Origin: Azospirillum brasilense
GTDB taxonomy: Bacteria > Pseudomonadota > Alphaproteobacteria > Azospirillales > Azospirillaceae
Assembly: GCF_003349955.1 (NCBI RefSeq)
Contig: NZ_QLKQ01000051.1
Span: forward strand, 1 to 51,740
Length of the DNA stretch: 51,740 nt
Direction of reading: 5' to 3'
Below are positions 16,744-25,401 of this stretch, one piece after another. The translations under genes were made by a program, and so were the position numbers. How positions within the stretch are numbered: position 1 is the first letter of the stretch; each line of letters starts with the position of its first letter. Below the pieces are notes generated by a model. That model made no database searches, was not told the origin of the DNA, and worked only from the letters and a program-made list of their open reading frames with translations.

Positions 16744-17169
16744 ATCCAGGCAGCGGTCGAGCAGCGCCAGATCCACGGGGCGGGCCAGCACGGTGACCGG
16801 GCTGTTGCCCGGCTCAGCGTCCCATTGGGCGTCCCACTGGGCGTCCAACTGGGCGTCCAACTGGGCGTCCGGCGCGCCGGCGGTCAGGATGATCCGGGTG
16901 TGCGGGTAGAGCATGCAGGCCAGCGCCGCGGCCCGGTCCCCCTCGTCCTCCAGCCGGTGGCGGCGCAGCAGGGCGACGGCCGGGCCCTCGGCCCCGATGA
17001 GGCCGAGCGCCTCGAAGCCGCCGGACACCGTGGACACGGTGAAGCCGCGCTCGGCCAGATGACGGGCCAGCGCGTCCCGCTGGCCGGGATCGTCGTCGGC
17101 GACGACGGCGCCGCGGCCACCCTGGCCGGGGGGGCGGATGTCGGCGTCGATGGAAAAGCCGGTCGTCAT
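16735..17169 (-). CDS. Degenerate receiver-domain protein with internal tandem repeat
   Basis: The 144-residue protein has a receiver-like fold: an acidic cluster D25-D27, a helix (RDALARHLAERGF), the strand IILTAG (93-98) and a final beta-alpha unit. The expected phospho-acceptor strand ends in AVALLRRHR (65-72) with no aspartate, and the conserved lysine is replaced by the arginine in LARPVD. Phosphorylation in the usual way is therefore unlikely. Between the fourth strand and the last unit lies DAQLDAQLDAQWDAQWDAEP, encoded by a 12-bp tandem repeat. The gene is single, between the SAM hydrolase and the HAD gene. It could be a protein-interaction pseudo-receiver or a decaying gene. Confidence 0.75.
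   Translation of the reverse strand: MTTGFSIDADIRPPGQGGRGAVVADDDPGQRDALARHLAERGFTVSTVSGGFEALGLIGAEGPAVALLRRHRLEDEGDRAAALACMLYPHTRIILTAGAPDAQLDAQLDAQWDAQWDAEPGNSPVTVLARPVDLALLDRCLDGL
16818..16865. repeat. Four 12-bp tandem units inside the receiver-like gene
   Basis: cgtcccattggg, cgtcccactggg, cgtccaactggg and cgtccaactggg follow each other, with a partial fifth unit. They encode four-residue units DAQL/DAQW on the minus strand, so copy-number change would keep the frame. Confidence 0.9.
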
Positions 17170-17286
17170 GGGGGGCTCACCACGGGCTTCCCTGAACCTC
17201 AGGGCTTTCTACGCCACGCGGGGGCCGGTTGCAAATCCCCGTGGGCGGTACGCGTCGTCCGATTGCCCGGTCAGGGAATCTTGACG

Positions 17287-17985
17287 TCAGCGGATCTTGA
17301 CGACGGTGGGGCGGTCGACGATGGACAGCATGGGCAGGTCGCTGGGCCGGTTGCCGTAGCCCCAGGTCTCGCCGAAGGGGCCGTTGGCGGCGATCCAGCC
17401 GCGCACCCGCTCCAGCTTGTCCAGCCGCACGCAATTGCCGGTGCACAGCCGCCCGGTCAGGGCGCCGTCCTCCACCTCCATACCGGTGGCGAGCAGGTCA
17501 TCGACCTCCAGCCCGCGCAGCAGGGCCGGCATGTAGACATCGAGCGCCCCGGTGGCGACCACCACGCGGCGGCCCTCGCGCCGGTGCATCTTCAGGGTTT
17601 CGACCAGCGGGGCGTGCCAGCGGATGCGGTGGACCAGCCGTTCCGCCGCGGCCAGCGCGTCGGCCACCGGCACGCCGCGCAGCGTCCGGCGCAGCAGGAT
17701 GGTCTTGACCGACCCCGGAAAATCCACCCCCGGCCCACGCCCGCGCGCGTGGCGGTGCAGGCCCGAGCGCAGGGCGTCCAGGAAGGCCAGCCGGGCGCGG
17801 TTGCGCCCGATGACCTCGCCGATGAACATCAGCAGGCTGTCGCCGTGGATCAGCGTCCCGTCGAAGTCGAAGAAGGCCACCCCCGGCGCGATGGAGGCCA
17901 GGGGGCCGGCGCCATATGTGGTGGGGCTTCCGGTGGAGGGACCGGAGGCGACGGCGTCGAAAACGGGAGTAGCGCTGGTCTGCAT
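17287..17985 (-). CDS. HAD-superfamily hydrolase, subfamily IB (phosphoserine-phosphatase-like)
   Basis: The 232-residue protein has the HAD motifs: FFDFDGTLIHGDS (motif I, about 38-50), VVVATGALD (motif II), K/R-rich cap region and GYGNRPSDLPML (motif IV). The substrate is unknown; family IB members include SerB and phosphatidylglycerophosphatase-like enzymes, and many hydrolyse small phosphomonoesters. The N-terminal ~30 residues before the first strand are low in structure. The start at 17985 is the only plausible ATG. It lies between the receiver-like gene and the coiled-coil gene, with separate promoters likely. Confidence 0.9.
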   Translation of the reverse strand: MQTSATPVFDAVASGPSTGSPTTYGAGPLASIAPGVAFFDFDGTLIHGDSLLMFIGEVIGRNRARLAFLDALRSGLHRHARGRGPGVDFPGSVKTILLRRTLRGVPVADALAAAERLVHRIRWHAPLVETLKMHRREGRRVVVATGALDVYMPALLRGLEVDDLLATGMEVEDGALTGRLCTGNCVRLDKLERVRGWIAANGPFGETWGYGNRPSDLPMLSIVDRPTVVKIR

Positions 17986-18053
17986 GCGCCCTTATCCGGC
18001 GGAACGCGCCGCGTCACAAGTCAAATGCGATGCGGAGGGCCGCCCGCCGCCGC

Positions 18054-18296
18054 TTAGTGCAGCGACGGGCTGGGGGAATCGTCCGAGTCGTCCGCCTCGA
18101 TCAGCATTTCGCCCATGGCGATGTCTCCGGCGCATTCCTCCAGCCCGGCCTTGACGGCGATCAGGAGGTTGATGATCTCGCCGTTGTCCTGCTCCAGGAT
18201 GCGCAGGCGTTCCTCCAGCTTGTCGAGACGGCGGGTGACGCTGTCGGTCAGCCGGTCGAGGCGGGCGAGAACCGGGTCGTTGTTCGTGTCGTCCAT
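18054..18296 (-). CDS. Small coiled-coil protein of unknown function
   Basis: The 80-residue protein is a heptad-rich helix (VLARLDRLTDSVTRRLDKLEERLRILEQ, about 9-36) that continues into NLLIAVKAGLEE and ends in an acidic Asp/Ser tail. It has no signal peptide. Overall it resembles short SlyX-like coiled-coil proteins, but I cannot assign a family. It lies between the HAD and Fur genes, with a 162-bp gap to the latter. Confidence 0.65.
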   Translation of the reverse strand: MDDTNNDPVLARLDRLTDSVTRRLDKLEERLRILEQDNGEIINLLIAVKAGLEECAGDIAMGEMLIEADDSDDSPSPSLH

Positions 18297-18420
18297 GGCG
18301 GCGGTTGGTCCGTCGATGATTCGTGTGCGTTCCTGAAGCTAGGACCACGCACCGCCTCTGGACAGACCCGCGCCCGGCGCAACCCGCAATTGATGGGATT
18401 ATCGTCCGGATGGTGCCCGG

Positions 18421-18438
18421 TGAGTCCCAAAGGACTCA
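18421..18438 (-). terminator. Hairpin downstream of the Fur/Mur gene
   Basis: TGAGTCC-CAAA-GGACTCA is a perfect 7-bp stem, followed toward the gene by a second GC hairpin (CGGGC-ac-GCCCG). It lies just after the minus-strand fur stop. No long T-run is present, so it is a probable rather than certain terminator. Confidence 0.45.
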
Positions 18439-18458
18439 GCAACGGGCACGCCCGGTCG

Positions 18459-18893
18459 TTACTCCCCCTCCGATGTGGTGGTGCGGCGGCTCAGCGGAAC
18501 ACCATACAGTTCGAGCCTATGGCCGAGCAGTTCATAGCCCAATTCGCGGGCTATGACTTCCTTCAGCCGTTCGAGATCTTCATTCTGGAACTCCACCACC
18601 TTTCCGGATTCGAGATCGATCAGGTGGTGATGGTGCTCCGACCCGGCTTCCTCGTAGCGGGCGCGGCCGTCGCCGAAGTCCAGCCGGTCGATGACGTTCG
18701 CGTCCTCGAACAGGCGCATCGTCCGGTAGACGGTGGCGATGGAGATGCGCGGGTCGATGGTGGACGCCCGGCGGTGAACCTCTTCCACATCGGGGTGGTC
18801 GGCGGCCTCCGACAGCACGCGCGAGATCACGCGGCGCTGGTCGGTCATCTTCAGCCCTTTCTCGATGCAGAGCTGTTCGAGGCGCGAAGGCAT
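18459..18893 (-). CDS. fur: Fur/Mur-family metal-dependent repressor
   Basis: The 144-residue protein has the Fur winged helix (TDQRRVISRVLSE ... ISIATVYRTMRLFEDANVI) and the metal-site histidines SEHHHHLIDLESG. The CxxC structural zinc motifs of enterobacterial Fur are missing, as in many alphaproteobacterial Fur and Mur proteins, where the sequence HHHHLIDLESGKVVEFQ is common. In rhizobia Mur represses the manganese importer in response to Mn2+, and here the Mn-type importer lies nearby. Whether this is iron- or manganese-specific cannot be told. The ribosome-binding site AAGGGGA lies six bases before the start. Confidence 0.93.
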   Translation of the reverse strand: MPSRLEQLCIEKGLKMTDQRRVISRVLSEAADHPDVEEVHRRASTIDPRISIATVYRTMRLFEDANVIDRLDFGDGRARYEEAGSEHHHHLIDLESGKVVEFQNEDLERLKEVIARELGYELLGHRLELYGVPLSRRTTTSEGE

Positions 18894-19071
18894 GGAAGTC
18901 CCCTTGTTGTCGTCTCATGGGCGCGCATATTCCGGCCGATGTGGCCCGGTCCTTGCGCTGGCCGCCGTCCCTCCCCGGTACGGCCACCCGAATGTCCGAG
19001 CACCATACTGTGATTCGGAACCATTCACAAACGCCGACGTTTGGTGTCGGCTTACGGAAAGGGCGCGCGCC

Positions 19072-20016
19072 ATGATGACCCTGGACATCCACCACACCAC
19101 CACCTACCGCTACGCCAACCCGGTGACCTTCGGCGACCATCGCCTGATGTTCCGGCCCCGCGACAGCCACGATCTGCGGTTGATCGAGACGGGTCTGGTG
19201 ATCAGCCCGCCGCCCGCCTCCGTGCGCTGGCTCCACGACGTCTTCGGCAACTCCATCGCGGTGGCGAGCTTCGACCAGCCGGCGACGGAGCTGCGCTTCG
19301 AAAGCCACATCCGGGTCGATCACTTCCCGATGGGCGAGCTGGAATTCCCGATCGAGGACTACGCGCGTTCCTACCCCTTCAGCTATTCCGCGGAGGAGGT
19401 GCCGGATCTGGCGCTGACCACCCAGCGGCACTATCCGGACTCCGAGCATCGGGTGGACGAATGGGCCCGGCAGTTCGTGACGCTGGGCGAGGGCGGGCCG
19501 CCCGACACGCAGGACATGCTGGTGTCGATGACCCGCGCCATCAAGGAAACCTTCACCTATCAGGCCCGTGACCTGGAAGGCACCCAGAGCCCGGTCGACA
19601 CCCTGGCGTCGAACAGTGGCTCCTGCCGCGATTTCGCGCTTCTGATGATGGAGGCGGTGCGCTCGCTCGGCTTCGCGGCGCGCTTCGTGTCCGGCTACCT
19701 CTACGATCCCGCGCGGGACGGGCAGGAGGGGGCGATAACCGGCGGCGGGGCGACCCACGCCTGGGTGGAGATCTACCTGCCGGGCTGCGGCTGGGTGGAG
19801 TTCGACCCGACCAACGGCATTGTCGGCGGCAAGAACCTGATCCGCGTCGCCGTCGCCCGCGACCCGTCGCAGGCGGTACCGCTCGGCGGCTCCTGGACCG
19901 GGGCGCCCGCGGATTTTCTCGGCATGACGGTGGACGTGCAGGTCACGGCGACCGGCGGGACGGGCGGAAACGGTGCCGCTGCGCAAAACCCGGTGCCGGC
20001 GGCCGGGACGGTTTGA
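19072..20016 (+). CDS. Transglutaminase-like family protein
   Basis: The 314-residue protein has an N-terminal bacterial transglutaminase-associated beta domain (LDIHHTTTYRYANPV...) and a C-terminal transglutaminase core. The catalytic triad is visible: the cysteine in SGSCRDFALLMMEAVRSLG, the histidine in ATHAWVEIYLPG and the aspartate in WVEFDPTNGI. Family members act as cysteine peptidases or amidases rather than true cross-linkers, with unknown substrate here. Two adjacent ATGs (19072 and 19075) are possible starts. It is divergent from fur. The last residues overlap the open frame of the histidine kinase downstream. Confidence 0.9.
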   Translation: MMTLDIHHTTTYRYANPVTFGDHRLMFRPRDSHDLRLIETGLVISPPPASVRWLHDVFGNSIAVASFDQPATELRFESHIRVDHFPMGELEFPIEDYARSYPFSYSAEEVPDLALTTQRHYPDSEHRVDEWARQFVTLGEGGPPDTQDMLVSMTRAIKETFTYQARDLEGTQSPVDTLASNSGSCRDFALLMMEAVRSLGFAARFVSGYLYDPARDGQEGAITGGGATHAWVEIYLPGCGWVEFDPTNGIVGGKNLIRVAVARDPSQAVPLGGSWTGAPADFLGMTVDVQVTATGGTGGNGAAAQNPVPAAGTV

Positions 20017-20113
20017 CGCGGCAACCAATTGCAAACGAACGTCTGGCAGGATGGACGGTCCGGGCCCTTTCCGGACCGACCGTTCCATCCGACAGACGAG
20101 GCTGCGTCACCCC

Positions 20114-21307
20114 GTGCTCGATTCCGATCCGACCAGCCCCGCCCCCGGCGGCACGCCGGAAACGGAGGCCGCTCCCGTCCTGGTCGCGGCCCTGCTGGCC
20201 GTCCATGAGCCGCCCATGGCGCCGGACGCGCCCTGCCGCACCCTGCGGGACCGGCTGGACGCCCAGCCCGGCCTGCCGGCGCTCGCCGTGACGGCGGCGG
20301 ACGGGCGCGTCCTGGGGCTGGTGGACCGGCTGGCGCTGGCGGGGCTGGCCGATCCCGAGGCTCCGGCCTCGACGGCGATGGACCCCGCGCCGTTGCTGGT
20401 CGAGGCGGACCTTCCGCTGTGCGAGGTCGCGCGGCGGATCATGCAGGACAAGCCCGGCGCGCTGGCTTCCGGCTTCGCCGTGCTGGAGAAGGGGCGGTAC
20501 CTCGGCATCGGGTCGGGGGTGGCCCTGCTGGCGCGGACGGACGAGCAGATCATCCAGCGGACCCGCCAGTTCGAGGAGGCCCGCCGCGCCGCCGAGCGCG
20601 CCAACCGCGCCAAGACCGCCTTCTTCGCCTGCATGAGCCACGAGATCCGCACCCCGCTGAACGCCATGATGGGCTTCGCCGAGCTGCTGGAGCAGGAGGT
20701 CCTGGGGCCGATCGCCAACCCGCTCTACCGCGACTACGCCCGCGACATCGCGGAGAGCGGCCGCCATCTGATGGACCTGATCAACGACCTGCTCGACCTG
20801 TCGAAGGCCGAGGCCGGGCGGCTGGAACTGGCCGAAACCGTGGTGGACGTGCCGCGGGTCGCCGTGGGCAGCGCCCGCCTGCTGTCCGACCGCGCCGGGC
20901 GGGCCGGGGTCGGCATCGAGACGGACCTGCCGGCCGACCTGCCGCCGCTGCGCGCCGACGAGCGCAAGCTGCGGCAGATGCTGCTGAACCTGCTGTCCAA
21001 CGCGGTGAAGTTCACGCCGCCCGACGGGGTGGTCACCCTGAACGGCCGGGTGGCGGCGGACGGGACGCTGCGCCTGTCGGTGCACGACACCGGCATCGGC
21101 ATGACCGCCGACGAGCTGGAAAAGGCGCTGGAGCCCTGGGGCCAGATCGACAGCGCGCTGGGCCGCAACCACATCGGCACCGGCCTCGGCCTGCCTCTGA
21201 CCAAGCGGCTGGTGGAACTGCATGGGGGGAGGCTGGACATCGACACCGCCCCCGACCGCGGCACCACCATGACGCTGGTCTTCCCGGTGGAGCGGGTGGG
21301 CGGGTAG
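20114..21307 (+). CDS. Histidine kinase with N-terminal CBS-like region
   Basis: The protein has 397 residues from the GTG at 20114; the frame runs further upstream to an ATG at 20051 or 19973, and the start is uncertain. The N-terminal part (LAVTAADGRVLGLVDRLALAG ... SGFAVLEKGRYLGIGSG) looks like a CBS-pair-type ligand domain. HisKA has the phospho-histidine in CMSHEIRTPLNAM, and HATPase shows LLNLLSNAVKF, DTGIGM and GTGLGLPL. There is no membrane segment, so it is probably a soluble kinase. No partner response regulator is adjacent. The repeat copy B begins right after its stop. Confidence 0.88.
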   Translation: MLDSDPTSPAPGGTPETEAAPVLVAALLAVHEPPMAPDAPCRTLRDRLDAQPGLPALAVTAADGRVLGLVDRLALAGLADPEAPASTAMDPAPLLVEADLPLCEVARRIMQDKPGALASGFAVLEKGRYLGIGSGVALLARTDEQIIQRTRQFEEARRAAERANRAKTAFFACMSHEIRTPLNAMMGFAELLEQEVLGPIANPLYRDYARDIAESGRHLMDLINDLLDLSKAEAGRLELAETVVDVPRVAVGSARLLSDRAGRAGVGIETDLPADLPPLRADERKLRQMLLNLLSNAVKFTPPDGVVTLNGRVAADGTLRLSVHDTGIGMTADELEKALEPWGQIDSALGRNHIGTGLGLPLTKRLVELHGGRLDIDTAPDRGTTMTLVFPVERVGG

Positions 21308-21310
21308 CCA

Positions 21311-21401
21311 TTGCCCCCACCCCGGCCCTCCCCCGCTGACGCAGGGGAGGGAGATTTGGTCCCCTCCCCTGCGAAGCGGGGGAGGGTTAGGGAGGGGGCA
21401 A
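21311..21401. repeat. Intergenic inverted repeat, copy B
   Basis: The copy begins TTGCCCCCACCC and ends GGGAGGGGGCAA, mirroring its start. Inner arms are ccctcccccgctgacgcagg and cctcccctgcgaagcggggg. It fills the gap between the convergent histidine-kinase and htpG genes, and could act as a bidirectional hairpin terminator. Confidence 0.9.
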
Positions 21402-21410
21402 CGGGAACCC

Positions 21411-23300
21411 TTACGCCAGCCCCTTCTCCATCGCGCTCGCCAGACGGCGGGCGAAGGCGGCGGGGTCGGGCAGGGTTTCGCCCTCCACGATGCGCGCCTG
21501 GTCGAGCAGCAGCCACGCCGCGTCGTCCAGCGAGGTTGCCGCACCGCTCGCCTTGGCGCGCTCGGCGAGGCGCTTGATCAGCGGGTGGGCGGGGTTGACC
21601 TCCAGGATGCGCTTGGCCGCCGGAGCGTCCATGCCGAGCTGCTTGTGCTGCTTCAGCAGGCGCTCCAGATGCATGTCCATGTCGTTCTCGTCGGCGACGA
21701 GGCAGACGGCGCTGTCGGTCAGGCGCTCCGACGGGCGGACGTCCTTCACCACGTCCTGAAGCGTCAGCTTCAGCAGGACCAGCAGGTCGGTCAGCTCGCC
21801 CTCGGAGGCCTTCTCCTCGGCCGGCTTCTCCTCGCCGCCCTGGATCTTGCCGAGATCGGCGCCGCCGCGGGTCACCGACTTGAAGGGCTTGTCCTGGAAG
21901 CTGCCGACCGACGGCACCCAGAACTCGTCCACCGGGTCGGTCAGCAACAGCACCTCGACGCCCTTGGCCTTGAAGCCTTCGAGCTGCGGGCTGCGCTTCA
22001 GCGTCTCGATGTCGTCGCCGCTGATGGTGAAGATGGCCTCCTGGCCCTCCTTCATGCGGCCCAGATACTCCTCCAGCGAGACCAGACCGTCACCGGCGGT
22101 GCTGCGGAAGCGCATCAGCTTCAGCAGGTCGTCCCGGTGCTCGTAGTCGTCGTAGAGGCCTTCCTTGAGGACGGCGCCGAAATTCTCCCAGAAGGCCGCG
22201 TATTCCTCTGCCTTCTCGGTGTCGCGGGCCTTCTTGCCCAGCTCCGACAGGACGCGGCGGGTGATGCCGGCGCGGATCTTGGCCAGCATCGGGTTGTGCT
22301 GGAGCATCTCGCGGCTGATGTTCAGCGGCAGGTCCTCGCTGTCCACCACGCCGCGCAGGAAGCGCAGGTAGGGCGGCAGCAGCCCTTCCGCCGAATCGGT
22401 GATGAAGACGCGCTTGACGTACAGCTTCACCCGGTGGGCGCGCTTGGGGTCGAACAGATCGAACGGCTTGCTGGACGGCACGAACAGCAGGTTCGTGTAT
22501 TCGATGGCGCCTTCGGCCCGCCAGTGCAGGGTCAGCCACGGATCGTCGAAGGCGTGCCCGACATGGTGGTAGAACTCCGTGTACTGCTCCGCCGTGATTT
22601 CGTTCTTGGAGCGCATCCACAGGGCCGACGCGCTGTTCAGCGACTTGGCCTCATCGCCCTCGCCGAACAGGATCGGGATGGCGATGTGGTCGGAGTATTT
22701 GCGGACGATGGCGGAGAGGCGGTGCTCCTCCAGATACTCGTCGTCGCCTTCGCGCAGGTGCAGCTTGATCTGCGTGCCGCGCGGCAGGTCGGCGACGTCG
22801 GAGATGGTGAACTCGCCCTTGCCGTCGGACAGCCAGCGCCAGCCCTGCGTCTCCCCGGCCTTGCGGGTCAGAACCTCCACCCGGTCGGCGACCATGAAGG
22901 CGGAGTAGAAGCCGACGCCGAACTGGCCGATCAGGTTGACGTCCTTCTTGGCGTCGCCTTCCTTTGCGCTGTCCTTCAGGTTGCGCATGAAGGCGGCGGT
23001 GCCGGAGCGTGCGATGGTGCCGAGGTTCTCGACCAGATCCTCGCGGTTCATGCCGATGCCGTTGTCGGCCACGGTGAGGGTCCGCGCCTCCTTGTCCACG
23101 ATCAGCCGGACCTTCAGGTTCGGGTCGTCGGCGGACAGTTCGGGCTGCGTCAGCGCGGCGTAGCGCAGCCGGTCGCAGGCGTCGGAGGCGTTGGAGACCA
23201 GCTCGCGCAGGAAGACTTCCTTCTCGCTGTAGAGCGAGTGCGCGACGATGTCGAGCAGGCGGCTGACCTCGGCCTGGAAGCTGAGCCGTTCCTCGGTCAT
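21411..23300 (-). CDS. htpG: Chaperone HtpG (Hsp90)
   Basis: The 629-residue ATP-dependent chaperone has the N-terminal GHKL ATPase with ELVSNASDACDRLR, NLGTIARSGT and DNGIGM, a middle domain with the catalytic arginine region (SREMLQHNPML) and a C-terminal dimerisation domain. The length is normal. The start at 23300 follows AAGGATG seven bases upstream. An imperfect heat-shock-like promoter lies upstream on the minus strand, with CTTG and CATATCTGCG near 23371-23408; the spacing of 20 is longer than the 17-18 usual in alphaproteobacterial sigma-32 promoters. rpoH is encoded 12 kb away. Confidence 0.97.
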   Translation of the reverse strand: MTEERLSFQAEVSRLLDIVAHSLYSEKEVFLRELVSNASDACDRLRYAALTQPELSADDPNLKVRLIVDKEARTLTVADNGIGMNREDLVENLGTIARSGTAAFMRNLKDSAKEGDAKKDVNLIGQFGVGFYSAFMVADRVEVLTRKAGETQGWRWLSDGKGEFTISDVADLPRGTQIKLHLREGDDEYLEEHRLSAIVRKYSDHIAIPILFGEGDEAKSLNSASALWMRSKNEITAEQYTEFYHHVGHAFDDPWLTLHWRAEGAIEYTNLLFVPSSKPFDLFDPKRAHRVKLYVKRVFITDSAEGLLPPYLRFLRGVVDSEDLPLNISREMLQHNPMLAKIRAGITRRVLSELGKKARDTEKAEEYAAFWENFGAVLKEGLYDDYEHRDDLLKLMRFRSTAGDGLVSLEEYLGRMKEGQEAIFTISGDDIETLKRSPQLEGFKAKGVEVLLLTDPVDEFWVPSVGSFQDKPFKSVTRGGADLGKIQGGEEKPAEEKASEGELTDLLVLLKLTLQDVVKDVRPSERLTDSAVCLVADENDMDMHLERLLKQHKQLGMDAPAAKRILEVNPAHPLIKRLAERAKASGAATSLDDAAWLLLDQARIVEGETLPDPAAFARRLASAMEKGLA

Positions 23301-23464
23301 GGTGTCATCCTTGATCGTTCTTGTTGGTGGTGGGCTTGTTGGTAAGCTTGCCGATGGGTCCGAAGGACGGCGCAGATATGTGCGAGCGCGCCGCCCCATG
23401 CAAGAGCGATGGGCTGGCGTTGTGCGGGAGTTTCGCAACCGGAGTGGGTGGGGTGGGGGAAGTA

Positions 23465-23578
23465 TTGCCCCCTCCCTGACCCTCCCCCGCTATCGCAGGG
23501 GAGGGGACTAAATTTCCCTCCCCTGCGATAGCGGGGGAGGGAAGGGGCCCATGCGCAGCATGGGAAGGGTGGGGGCAA
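23465..23578. repeat. Intergenic inverted repeat, copy C (with extra hairpin)
   Basis: Left and right inner arms CCCCCGCTATCGCAGGGG and CCCCTGCGATAGCGGGGG are exact reverse complements. An extra hairpin has CCCATGC (23548-23554) and GCATGGG (23558-23564). Ends match TTGCCCCC / GGGGGCAA. It lies between htpG and the exported unknown gene. Confidence 0.92.
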
Positions 23579-23594
23579 AAGCCGCCCCCGAGCC

Positions 23595-25229
23595 TCAGCG
23601 CTTCTTGCCCTGGGTCGGCTCCAGCTCCGGCGCCGGCTGGCCCATGCCCATCAGCGCGCTCATGTCCGCCCCGTTCAGCAGGAACTGGCCGGTCTCGGTC
23701 ACGTCGATCTTGTAGCTGCGCACGTCGTTGCCGGCGTCGTCCTTGGACGCCTGCCCGAAGGCCTGGAGCATGGCGATCACCCCCAGCGCGTTCTGGGTGC
23801 TCTCGTCGGCCTTCTTGCCCGGCTTGGGCTGCATCGCCTTGGTGGCGGCGTCCAGGCCGCGCAGCAGCACGGTGCTGCTGCCCACCGCGCCGAAGGCGGA
23901 GTTGGCGGCCATGCGCATGGCGCCGGTCATGGTGCCGGAGGCCGCCGGGGTGTTCACCACGAAGCGGTCGATGCGCAGCTCCGTCCCGACCTCCGCCATG
24001 GCGCCCATCAGCCGGTTGCCGATGGCGGCCACCGCCGCCTCGTCGGTCCCGTCGTCCGGCAGGGCGGCTTCCTCCTCGCCCTCGCCGTCCTCCTCGTTCT
24101 CCTCACCGGCGGCGGCCTGGGACTCGGCCAGCGCGGCGAGGTCGGCGAAGGCCCGCCACAGCGAGGCGGTCGGCAGCTTCGCGGTGCTGAGCTGGATGTC
24201 CAGCTTGTCCGGCATGAAGGCCTTCGGCGCCACCTCCGGCTCCAGCGTCAGGCCGCTGGACTCGATCCCGAAGGTGGTCGAGGCCATCGGCTTGTCCAGG
24301 TCCTCGGCGCTGCCGCGCAGGACGAGCTGGCCCAGCGCGAGGCGGGTGCCGTCCTCCGGGTTCAGGGCGGTCAGGCCGGACAGGCGGACGCGCCCGCTGG
24401 CCCCGCCCATCAGGTTCTGCATCAGCGGGATCAGCTCCGCCGCCGGGGGCTGGGTGCCGGCCAGGGCGTGGGTCTGGGTCAGCCGCTGCATGGCGTCGGC
24501 GCGGGCGAGGTCGACGCGGGTGTAGGTGCCCTCCACGGTCAGGCCGCCGAGGTTCAGCACCTCCTTCTTCGTCTCGTCGAGGAAGCGCAGGTTGCTGACG
24601 GACAGGGCGCCCGGGCCGCTCCACAGCGGGGTGCCGGCGGTGGCGGTGCCGTCCGGCTTCAGCTCCCCGGCGACGGTGATGGCGCCGACGGTCAGGGCGC
24701 TCTCGTCCTTCTTGCCCTTCTTGCCCTTGCGGTCGCTGGTGACCGACAGGTCGCCAAGCTCCGCGTCCATGGACAGCGCCGTCTCGTAGGCGCCGGACCA
24801 CAGGGCGCTGATGCGCTGGCGGCCCAGCCTGACGGTGGCCGACGGCTTGCCGTTGTCCAGGATGGCGACGCGGTCGGGCAGGGTGGCGGTGACGGCGTGG
24901 GTGTTGCCGTCCTGCGGCTTCACCGTCAGGCGGATGGTGCCGATGTCGGCGGTGGTGCCGTCGTCCGACACCGCGGTCAGGGCGGGCAGCGCCACCTCGT
25001 AATGGTCGCCGGCCGGGGTGGCCACCGGCTCGCCGGTCCAGCGCAGCTCGGTCGCGCCCTCGCCGCTCTTGGGGAACCAGCGGGCCAGCCCGTCCTTCAG
25101 CGCGGCGGCCAGCGCCCTGGCCCCGTCCTCGGTCACCGGGGGCGCCTCGGCGCGGGCGGCGGCGGGCGGCAGCGCCAGGGTTGCGAGCATCAGCGCGGCG
25201 GCGAGCGGACGGGCGGGAAGACGGCGCAT
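23595..25229 (-). CDS. Exported protein of unknown function
   Basis: The 544-residue protein has a clear signal peptide (RRLPARPLAAALMLATLALPPAAARA, cleavage about 27) and a mature part rich in short beta strands (repeated LSVTSD, LTVGAITVAGEL, GGLTVEGTYT). This is reminiscent of AsmA-like or DUF945/DUF2125 outer-membrane-associated proteins, but I could not assign a family. An acidic stretch (ENEEDGEGEEEA) occurs near 370. The C-terminus contains repeated Met/Leu-rich GADMSALMGMG. It could act in envelope maintenance. The start at 25229 is preceded by AAGGGA. It is divergent from the helicase gene. Confidence 0.75.
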   Translation of the reverse strand: MRRLPARPLAAALMLATLALPPAAARAEAPPVTEDGARALAAALKDGLARWFPKSGEGATELRWTGEPVATPAGDHYEVALPALTAVSDDGTTADIGTIRLTVKPQDGNTHAVTATLPDRVAILDNGKPSATVRLGRQRISALWSGAYETALSMDAELGDLSVTSDRKGKKGKKDESALTVGAITVAGELKPDGTATAGTPLWSGPGALSVSNLRFLDETKKEVLNLGGLTVEGTYTRVDLARADAMQRLTQTHALAGTQPPAAELIPLMQNLMGGASGRVRLSGLTALNPEDGTRLALGQLVLRGSAEDLDKPMASTTFGIESSGLTLEPEVAPKAFMPDKLDIQLSTAKLPTASLWRAFADLAALAESQAAAGEENEEDGEGEEEAALPDDGTDEAAVAAIGNRLMGAMAEVGTELRIDRFVVNTPAASGTMTGAMRMAANSAFGAVGSSTVLLRGLDAATKAMQPKPGKKADESTQNALGVIAMLQAFGQASKDDAGNDVRSYKIDVTETGQFLLNGADMSALMGMGQPAPELEPTQGKKR

Positions 25230-25401
25230 GAGGAATCCCTTAGGGTGGAGCGCGCCAGGGTAGACGGGATAACCGGCGCCCGTCCATCGGCCCGAGGTTT
25301 TATACCGTTTCCGGAAGAGTGCGGCCCCAGATGGGCGTTGCGGCATGGCACGGCCGCCCTGACGCTTGCATTGCCGGTCCCCAGGCCCAAAACTTACGCT
25401 T

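Noticed and set aside
23371..23408. Definite sigma-32 promoter of htpG
   Set aside because: CTTG and CATATCTGCG are present but 20 bases apart, more than the usual 17-18, so it is mentioned only as a weak candidate.
23465..23578. CRISPR-like repeat cluster
   Set aside because: The repeats are single, dispersed palindromic elements between genes with no regular spacer array or cas genes.
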